From contig NZ_JACHZB010000001.1 in assembly GCF_014193255.1 (NCBI RefSeq), positions 466,018 to 530,017 of the forward strand: a stretch of DNA of 64,000 nucleotides, written 5' to 3'. Below the pieces are notes generated by a model. That model was not told the origin of the DNA. It did no database searches and worked only from the letters and a program-made list of their open reading frames with translations. The position numbers were made by a program, and so were the translations under genes. Positions 58,672 through 64,000 of this stretch are shown here, in pieces. Positions within the stretch are counted from its first letter, which is position 1, and each line of letters starts with the position of its first letter. The DNA comes from Rhizobium sp. BK196. Its GTDB lineage: Bacteria; Pseudomonadota; Alphaproteobacteria; Rhizobiales; Rhizobiaceae.

Positions 58672-58856
58672 AGGCGACGGCAATCAGACCCTATCGATGC
58701 CTGTGCATCGAATGCGAGCCGCTGCCGCCGATCAAAGGGCTGCATCCGCTGACATACGCGGATGAGGCGCAGACGGAAGCACGAAGAACGAAGGGAGTTC
58801 TTGGCGCCATTGCCGAACTGGTGATGCCGTCGCGGCGGAAGCAGGACGTTGAATAG
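58668..58856 (+). CDS. Small CxCxxC protein coupled to the zinc GTPase
   Basis: The ATG at 58668 overlaps the GTPase stop (ATGA), so translation is coupled. The 62-residue protein has three cysteines in [12 protein letters not shown] at residues ~11-16, a possible metal-binding site. It ends in a basic helical tail ([22 protein letters not shown]). It has no signal peptide and no recognised family. A role in zinc handling is inferred from its operon position. Confidence 0.6.
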   Translation: MKATAIRPYRCLCIECEPLPPIKGLHPLTYADEAQTEARRTKGVLGAIAELVMPSRRKQDVE

Positions 58857-59094
58857 GTCGCCATGCCGTAGCGCCTGCCGGAACTACGACTCCGGCGGGC
58901 GGATCAGAAGATGAATTTTTGCGCAGATCGACCTTATGATCTTTTTTTGATCATCCTCAATTCAATAAATGGGCACAAAGCGCCGAAACCCGGTCCCTTG
59001 CCGAACCGACCACGCGCAAATGCGAGGATCGGCTGAAACTCCCGCGACTGGCACACCGCTTGCAACGCTTGCACCGGAAACCATCGGATGCACC
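58857..59094. other. Intergenic region with two hairpins
   Basis: CGCCTGCCGGA and TCCGGCGGGCG near 58874-58905 form a strong stem (one mismatch) that probably terminates the zinc operon. ATGATC and GATCAT around seven Ts near 58937-58955 make a second small hairpin. The middle is A+T-rich. No gene is supported here. Confidence 0.45.
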
Positions 59095-59394
59095 ATGCCG
59101 CCTGTCTTGACCGACCTCCTGCTCTCAGCCACCCTCGCCCTCAGCCTGCGGCGCTTCATCCTCCCCTATATGGTAGAGGATGACATCGTCAGGGTGTCGG
59201 CGCCGGTCACGATGGTGGCAAGCGCGGTGTTCCTCGCCGCCCTTGCACTGACCTGTGCCGACAAGAGTTTCTGGAGCGCCGGCGCCACCCTTGCCGGCGG
59301 TGCGCTGCTTGCCTTCGTCTTCGGCGACAGATGGCCCAAGTTGGCCGTCACCGCTGCGGCGACCTGCCTTCTCGCCTATCTCGGCATGCGCTGA
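59095..59394 (+). CDS. Small multi-pass membrane protein, unknown
   Basis: The 99-residue protein from the ATG at 59095 has three to four hydrophobic helices: LTDLLLSATLALSLRRFIL, APVTMVASAVFLAALALTC, SAGATLAGGALLAFVFG and VTAAATCLLAYLGMR. An in-frame ATG at 58969 would add a polar, non-membrane tail and is not preferred. No family is recognised. Ribosome binding site is weak. Confidence 0.55.
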   Translation: MPPVLTDLLLSATLALSLRRFILPYMVEDDIVRVSAPVTMVASAVFLAALALTCADKSFWSAGATLAGGALLAFVFGDRWPKLAVTAAATCLLAYLGMR

Positions 59395-59413
59395 TCGCTC
59401 TGCTGGATCTGTC

Positions 59414-60538
59414 CTAGGCCGCGACGGCCGCGGTCTTGCCGCCTTTCGGCAAAGCCCGGGCAACGGCGCTCAGCAGGTCCGTCTGTGAAATGAGCCCGAC
59501 GATACGTCTCTCCTCATCGACGATAATGACGGCATGGGTGCGCCCGTCCGTCAGATCCGGCAGCAGCGCCATCGCCACATCGCCGGCAGACGCTGTCGTT
59601 GCCGGCGAGATCAGCCGTTCCACAGGACCCGAGGCAAGCGCAAGCTCCCGCAGGCCGACCGTGCCGATCAGCTTTCCGGCCTCGTCGCGCACCGGCAAAG
59701 TGCGGATATTGTGGTTCAGCAGCAGCCACCGCGCCTGCTCGACCGTCGCATCGGCATCGATGGCAATCACATCGCGCGACATGATGTCGGCGCAGCGGAT
59801 CTCGGCATTGGAGCGCGCCACTGCCTCGAACTCCACCTGACGCAGCAGCCTGCTAAGGTCGGCGCGGTCGATATCGAAGGTCTCGTTAAGTTTGGCAAGG
59901 GCTGCATCGATATCTTCTTCCTGGAAGCCGGCGCGCTCCGCCGGCGGCCGGTCTGCCGTCAGATGCGTGTTGACGGGTGCGGCCACCACATGCGGGTAAT
60001 TGTGCCGCGACAGCTTGTGAAAAACGAGGCCGAGCACCACCAGCAGGCAGGAATTCAGCGCGACAGGCACGAAGGGAAAGAGCATGCCCCAGCTGGCGAC
60101 GACGGGACCGCCGAGCACCGCCGTCAACGCCGCCGCCCCGCCCGGCGGATGCAGGCAGCGGGTAAAGGACATGGCCGCGATCGCCAGTGACACGCCGACA
60201 CCCGTCGCAATGATCGGATCACGGATCAGGCTAGCCGCCGCAACCCCCATGATCGCCGATATCGTATTGCCGCCGATGATCGACCAGGGCTGCGCGAGCG
60301 GACTGGCCGGCACGGCAAAGAGCAGCACGGCCGAAGCCCCCATCGGCGCCACGATCAGCGGCAGATGCGAACCTTCTCCAAAGAGCGCGCCGCAGAGCAG
60401 GCCCGTCAGTGCAATGGAAACCAGCGCGCCGAGACAGGCGAGCAGCCGGTCGCGTAGTGTCGCACCGGCGAGAATGGGATGAAACAGCCGCGAGATGGAG
60501 GGCCGGCGGGGTGTCTCGTCGGGATTTGGCACGCGCAT
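59414..60538 (-). CDS. HPP-family membrane protein with CBS domains
   Basis: The 374-residue protein has an N-terminal membrane part of about four to five helices (LLACLGALVSIALTGLL, SIIGGNTISAIMGVAAASLI, and SFTRCLHPPGGAAALTAVLGG with the HPP motif). A C-terminal pair of CBS domains follows from about residue 240 (ADIMSRDVIAIDADATVEQA, then HAVIIVDEERRIVGLISQTDLL). HPP proteins include nitrite transporters. The CBS pair may sense adenine nucleotides. It is in line with the LysR gene behind it on the same strand. Confidence 0.88.
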   Translation of the reverse strand: MRVPNPDETPRRPSISRLFHPILAGATLRDRLLACLGALVSIALTGLLCGALFGEGSHLPLIVAPMGASAVLLFAVPASPLAQPWSIIGGNTISAIMGVAAASLIRDPIIATGVGVSLAIAAMSFTRCLHPPGGAAALTAVLGGPVVASWGMLFPFVPVALNSCLLVVLGLVFHKLSRHNYPHVVAAPVNTHLTADRPPAERAGFQEEDIDAALAKLNETFDIDRADLSRLLRQVEFEAVARSNAEIRCADIMSRDVIAIDADATVEQARWLLLNHNIRTLPVRDEAGKLIGTVGLRELALASGPVERLISPATTASAGDVAMALLPDLTDGRTHAVIIVDEERRIVGLISQTDLLSAVARALPKGGKTAAVAA

Positions 60539-60581
60539 GAAGAACTCTTTGAGGTAGGCTGGGGCTGGATGGAAGGCGCTG

Positions 60582-61478
60582 CTATTGCAACTTGGCAGGC
60601 GGATTGGCCGACATGAGCATGATCTGCTCGAAGGCCTGCAACGGATCGGATCGCTGCTCGCGCCTCGAAATCAGCAGCGTATCGACGGGACCGAGCCGGT
60701 GGACGGTGACCTCGGCTCTCCACGGCAGCATGTCGAGCACGGAGCGCGGCATGACGCCGACGGCATTGCCGGCGACGACCTGGGCAAGGATCGCGTGATA
60801 GGATGTCATTTCCACCGTCGGCAGACTGGCGCCGCCACGGACCCACCGCTCGGCGATCTGGCGGTAGGTACAGCCGGGCTCAAGCGCGGCGAGCGCCGGA
60901 AGGCGAATATCCTGAGGTGCTGCGACCGCGGCATGATGAGGCGGCAGCACGAGCAGAAGGTCTTCCTCATAGACGCGCGCAGAATGGAGATCATCGGCAT
61001 CGACACCGGCTGACGACAGCCAGCCGGGCTCACCCTGCGGCGTAGCAATCAGCGCGCAATCCAACTCGCCGGACAAAACCGCCTTCGTCAACTCGCGCGT
61101 CGCGCCGAGCGTCAGCTTCAGGGCGATCCCGGGATTCTCGTCGTTGAAATGGGCAAGTACGGGCGGCAACCGGCTCGCTGCCGTGCTTTCCATCGTGCCG
61201 AGACGTAAGGTCGGCCGCGGGCGGGCACCCTTGAGGGCAAGCTGTGCCTCCCCGGCCAGCGCCATCAGCCGCCGCGCATAGGAAACGAAAAGCTGCCCCT
61301 CCGGTGTCAGCGTCATGCGTTTGCCGTCCCGGCTGAAGAGCGCGGCATCCATTTGCCCTTCCAGAGCCTGAATACGGGTCGTGACATTCGACGGTGCACG
61401 CGAAAGTCTTTTTGCCGCGCGGGTGACGCTACCCTCTTCGGCAACGACAAGGAAAATTTCCAGGGAAGACAGATCCAC
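60582..61478 (-). CDS. LysR-family transcriptional regulator
   Basis: The 298-residue protein has the N-terminal helix-turn-helix EIFLVVAEEGSVTRAAKRLS followed by RAPSNVTTRIQALEGQM. A substrate-binding domain follows from about residue 90 (PTLRLGTMESTAASRLPPVLA). The unusual SRAPSNVTTRI recognition helix is seen in the subgroup that controls drug or sulfur-related genes. It is divergent from the formyl-THF cyclo-ligase and upstream of the HPP gene, its most probable target. Confidence 0.9.
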   Translation of the reverse strand: MDLSSLEIFLVVAEEGSVTRAAKRLSRAPSNVTTRIQALEGQMDAALFSRDGKRMTLTPEGQLFVSYARRLMALAGEAQLALKGARPRPTLRLGTMESTAASRLPPVLAHFNDENPGIALKLTLGATRELTKAVLSGELDCALIATPQGEPGWLSSAGVDADDLHSARVYEEDLLLVLPPHHAAVAAPQDIRLPALAALEPGCTYRQIAERWVRGGASLPTVEMTSYHAILAQVVAGNAVGVMPRSVLDMLPWRAEVTVHRLGPVDTLLISRREQRSDPLQAFEQIMLMSANPPAKLQ

Positions 61479-61595
61479 ATCGATCTCGCTTGATGAACGA
61501 ACTTGTCTATTATTCCAAATCAGAGAATGATCGCAATCGTCCTACCACCCAAAATCGTCGCTTCGACGAAAAACTTCTTCCGATCGGACCACCGT

Positions 61596-62267
61596 ATGCA
61601 GAAAGACCAACCCGACGACTACGCCTCGCCCGCATGCCTGATGCACGAAGTCGACCCCGCCTATATGGGCCTCGAAGAACCATGGGATGTGGTGCGGGAA
61701 TGGCGCCGCGCTGAGCGCAAGCGGCTGATCGACGCGCGCAAGCTGATAGACTCGGCGGAACGCGAACGGAAGACGGCGCTGATCTCATCGCATCTCGATC
61801 GGCTTCTTGCTCCTGTCATCGCGGGAAAATGCGTAAGCGTCTACTGGCCGTTTCAGGGAGAGCCGGATCTGCGTGGCTGGATGACTGCAATCGCCGAGCG
61901 CGCGACATGCCTCCTGCCGGTCGTGGCAGAGAAAGCAAAGCCCCTGAAATTCAGGACATGGACCCCGGGCACAAGACTGGAACGCAGCGTGCTCGGTATT
62001 CTCATCCCCACCGAAGGCGAAGAGCGGCAGCCCGATATCGTGATCGCCCCTGTCGTCGGCTATGACCGCGGCTGTTATCGCCTCGGTGTCGGCGGCGGTT
62101 ATTTCGACCGGACGCTGGCGGCGCTCTCCCCCAAGCCGCTCGCTATCGGCATCGGATTTTCGCAGCAGCAGATTCGCACGATCAAGCCGCAGCCGCATGA
62201 TATCCCGATGGACGCTGTGATCACGGAGGATGGCGTGATCAGGCGCTCCGCTGCTCCGTTCGTCTGA
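61596..62267 (+). CDS. 5-formyltetrahydrofolate cyclo-ligase family protein
   Basis: The 223-residue protein (start ATG 61596 preferred over TTG 61503) has WRRAERKRLIDARKLIDS, CVSVYWPFQGEPDLRGWM, and the metal and ATP loop CYRLGVGGGYFDRTLAAL, all diagnostic. The enzyme converts 5-formyl-THF to methenyl-THF with ATP. A long N-terminal extension (QKDQPDDYASPACLMHEVDPA) is unusual. It is followed by a bidirectional terminator. Confidence 0.88.
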   Translation: MQKDQPDDYASPACLMHEVDPAYMGLEEPWDVVREWRRAERKRLIDARKLIDSAERERKTALISSHLDRLLAPVIAGKCVSVYWPFQGEPDLRGWMTAIAERATCLLPVVAEKAKPLKFRTWTPGTRLERSVLGILIPTEGEERQPDIVIAPVVGYDRGCYRLGVGGGYFDRTLAALSPKPLAIGIGFSQQQIRTIKPQPHDIPMDAVITEDGVIRRSAAPFV

Positions 62268-62294
62268 CGACAAAGAACGCGACCCTACCCCTTA

Positions 62295-62324
62295 AGAAAA
62301 GAGGCGGCCGAAGCCGCCCCTTTC
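62295..62324. terminator. Bidirectional intrinsic terminator
   Basis: GAGGCGGC-CGAA-GCCGCCCC on the plus strand (TTCG loop on the other) is an 8-bp stem with A-rich sequence on its left and TTTC on its right, so it works for both convergent genes. It lies between 62267 and 62336. Confidence 0.8.
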
Positions 62325-62335
62325 AGGAGGTGAAC

Positions 62336-62668
62336 TCAGCGGTTGGCAGCGACGATGCTGGAGATCAAGCCGGTGGCGACGCCGACGAGAAGGTAGTCGT
62401 TATCGGCCTTCACCCAGTGATAGCCGCGCGGCGGTGGTGCCAGGCGGTAACGCCGGTAGTCGCGGACTTCGCCGTAACGGCCGCGCTCGGCAGCCGACAT
62501 GCGGTAACCCCTGGACCAATGATGCCGACGGACGACCTTTTTCTCGACGACGACCTTCTTGTGGACGACGACCGGCGGACGGCGGTGATCGGCAGCACTC
62601 GCCTCCGATGCGACGATCGGCGAGAGCAGGAAAGAGGCGGAAAGAAGAGCTGCAAAAATCTTTTTCAT
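62336..62668 (-). CDS. RcnB-like periplasmic protein
   Basis: The start at 62668 has AAGGAAA upstream. The 110-residue protein has a signal peptide (MKKIFAALLSASFLLSPIVAS), a basic stretch (KKVVVEKKVVRRHHW) and then the RcnB pattern VRDYRRYRLAPPPRGYHWVK followed by DNDYLLVGVATGLI. RcnB of E. coli affects nickel and cobalt homeostasis, but most alphaproteobacterial members are uncharacterised. The longer frame from 62773 is rejected. Confidence 0.8.
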   Translation of the reverse strand: MKKIFAALLSASFLLSPIVASEASAADHRRPPVVVHKKVVVEKKVVRRHHWSRGYRMSAAERGRYGEVRDYRRYRLAPPPRGYHWVKADNDYLLVGVATGLISSIVAANR

Positions 62669-62918
62669 GAGGGTTTCCTTGGGGCTTCCTCGTGTTGAAC
62701 ACGCCCCGAAATTACGTCTTCGAAAATGAACGAATTCTGAAAATAAAATTAAAGATCTGTAATGAAATCGCATACTTATCCGCGATTCCTAATATCCTAA
62801 TTTCGAGATAACGGCAGGTGGCAAGATCATGCTGCAAGGAATCACGTCTGCGTAATCGGGCGTGATCGGATTGGCATTCTGGGCGGTATTTCGGGGCCAG
62901 GAAACCGAGCGCTCGCAA

Positions 62919-63078
62919 TCTCCCCTTCTCCCCATCGGGGAGAAGGTGCCGGCAGGCGGATGAGGGGGCAGCGGACTCGGAGCGTGCCGAGCAAAGGCAA
63001 CAAAACGAAATGAAAGCCCCACCCGGAGCCCCCTCATCCGCCCCTTCGGGCCACCTTCTCCCCAATGGGGCGAAGGGG
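62919..63078. repeat. Inverted pair of REP-like elements
   Basis: The left copy (62919-62968) has CCTTCTCCCCATCGGGGAGAAGG as its hairpin, then GGCGGATGAGGGG. The right copy (63029-63078) runs in the opposite sense, CCCCCTCATCCGCCCCTTC then CACCTTCTCCCCAATGGGG. They are about 60 bases apart, forming a BIME-like inverted unit. The region 62669-63102 holds no gene I can support. Confidence 0.7.
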
Positions 63079-63102
63079 AAACCCAGTCGCACCCAATCAC
63101 AC

Positions 63103-63582
63103 CTATCGAAAGATCAGCGCCATATTGATCATATCGGTATAGTGCCCATCTACATAGAACGCATCAAGGCTCACCCTTCTCATAAGGGCGGATCGCCCGC
63201 GCATTATCGTCATGCACGCCGAGTTCGATACGCACCATCCCGGCTTCACGCGCCTGAGCGATAGCCGCCTCGATCAGCCGCTGCCCAAGCCCTCGCCCGC
63301 GTGGGCGGGAATGAGGCCCATGCCGAGCGAGGCGCAATGGCCCCGCGAAGGAAAGAAATGCCGGCGGATGTCGCACCAGCCGATCACCTCGCCGCCGTCG
63401 AGGGCGACGAGATGCACATTGCCCCGGCCGATCGAAGACAGCGCGAATTTGCGCGTCTCTTCCAAGGGCGGGGCCTTGAGCAGGGTCAGATATTTCCGCT
63501 CGCGCGCCACCGTATCGAGAGCCCGGTGAAAGCTCTCGATATGTGCTTCGGTCATCGGCTCGATGCGGATATCGTCTGCCAT
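63103..63582 (-). pseudogene. GNAT-family acetyltransferase, broken
   Basis: From the ATG at 63582 the frame reads the GNAT opening MADDIRIEPMTEAHIESFHR, then GEVIGWCDIRRHFFPSRGH and GMGLIPAH. At about 63300 one base is missing, so the acetyl-CoA loop RGRGLGQRLIEAAI continues in another frame, which ends early at YEKGEP. The final block DAFYVDGHYTDMINMALIFR is present in a further frame to 63103. So there is a frameshift plus a small internal deletion. Two lesions make it a likely pseudogene. Confidence 0.75.
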
Positions 63583-63589
63583 CGTCGGC

Positions 63590-64000
63590 TCACAGCTCTT
63601 CGTAGTTGAACCAGTCGAAATCGGCCGTCTTTGCCCGGCCCGATGTATCGAAGGCGAAGACGCCGGCAAAGGCGCCGGTGAACGAGCCGTGCTCGCCGCG
63701 CCCGCCCTCGTCCGAGACGACGCCGGCATCGAGGACCGGGCCAATCGGCTGCCAGGCACCCTTGCCTTCCGTCTGCCAAAAGAATTGCAGGTCGTTGTCG
63801 CGGATTTCCATGGAGAGCTGTACGCGCCCGTCGGCCGGAAGCGCGACGCCGGCCTCGGCGGGAAAACTCAAGCGGCCGTTCGGATAATCGCCATTGCAGG
63901 AAAAGATCGTGACGCAACGGCCAAGCTTCTCATGCAGCGTCACGACGACGGCATGGAACTTGTGGCGGTTATAGTAGTGCGTGAGACCGGCCACCTGCTG
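63590..64000 (-). CDS. C-terminal part of a GH43-like glycoside hydrolase (runs off the window)
   Basis: The frame is open to the window edge, 136 codons long. It carries a beta-sandwich pattern: YYNRHKFHAVVVTLHEKLG, GRVQLSMEIRDNDLQFFWQ, AFAGVFAFDTSGRAKTADFD and the terminal WFNYEEL. This is typical of the concanavalin-like accessory domain at the end of family 43 beta-xylosidases. The catalytic domain would lie outside. The stop codon is eight bases before the start of the broken acetyltransferase gene, so they may have been one operon. Confidence 0.75.
   Translation of the reverse strand, partial: QQVAGLTHYYNRHKFHAVVVTLHEKLGRCVTIFSCNGDYPNGRLSFPAEAGVALPADGRVQLSMEIRDNDLQFFWQTEGKGAWQPIGPVLDAGVVSDEGGRGEHGSFTGAFAGVFAFDTSGRAKTADFDWFNYEEL

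Noticed and set aside
61490..61714. Second plus-strand frame at the start of the cyclo-ligase gene
   Set aside because: Shadow of the cyclo-ligase frame; the family motifs are only in the other frame.
1..64000. CRISPR arrays, tRNA, rRNA, insertion sequences or prophage genes
   Set aside because: I looked for regular spaced repeats, clover-leaf ends, rRNA-conserved blocks and transposase or integrase motifs and saw none, though a tRNA could be missed by eye.

Overview
The window reads as chromosomal DNA of a Rhizobiaceae member, most likely Rhizobium or a close relative. Evidence: roughly 60% GC with rhizobial codon use, small DUF982 and DUF1127 proteins, characteristic rhizobial palindromic intergenic repeats, an IRO-box-like (RirA) site, an EcfG-type stress promoter and alphaproteobacterial Zur-type palindromes. 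No rRNA, tRNA, prophage, transposase or CRISPR array was seen. This was read by eye with no searches, so family names rest on motif recognition.

Layout. 1-4.3 kb is a decaying patchwork: the start of an RTX repeat protein, a wrecked methyltransferase copy next to its intact paralogue, several tiny membrane proteins and a frameshifted GFA-family gene. 4.3-9.6 kb is a minus-strand sugar and glycosyltransferase cluster. 9.9-20 kb holds single metabolic genes (FAD oxidoreductase, methyltransferase, pirin, SMI1/KNR4 protein, P-loop kinase, SDR, LysR regulator, DUF1127, VOC, GFA) and an ABC exporter. 20.2-25.3 kb carries a wing-helix-like protein and a large CheB/CheR/PAS/HWE kinase flanked by two single-domain response regulators. 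25.4-29.2 kb is a methyltransferase divergent from a FecBCD-type iron transport operon, with a TGA-N9-TCA site between them.

30.4-36.6 kb is the most notable part. A stress protein with an exact EcfG promoter and a toxin-antitoxin pair beside a nitrilase fragment lead into a six-gene bufferin (gig-like) locus: precursor (DUF2282), MNIO enzyme (DUF692), partner (DUF2063), DoxX membrane protein, ECF sigma factor and NrsF anti-sigma factor. The precursor operon and the sigma gene share a GTAACA-N16-CGWA promoter, so the locus appears to be a self-contained stress- or metal-sensing RiPP system.

36.7-53.9 kb mixes small rhizobial proteins, a structured non-coding stretch with three phased DnaA-box-like 9-mers, an MFS exporter, a TetR/O-methyltransferase pair, an L,D-transpeptidase, an EamA transporter, and a TetR repressor with two matching operators before an aldo/keto reductase. 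54-58.9 kb is a complete zinc-starvation regulon (zur-znuB-znuC, znuA, a COG0523 GTPase and a coupled small CxCxxC protein). 59-64 kb has an HPP-CBS membrane protein, a LysR regulator, a formyl-THF cyclo-ligase, an RcnB-like protein, an inverted REP pair, a broken acetyltransferase and the tail of a GH43-like enzyme.
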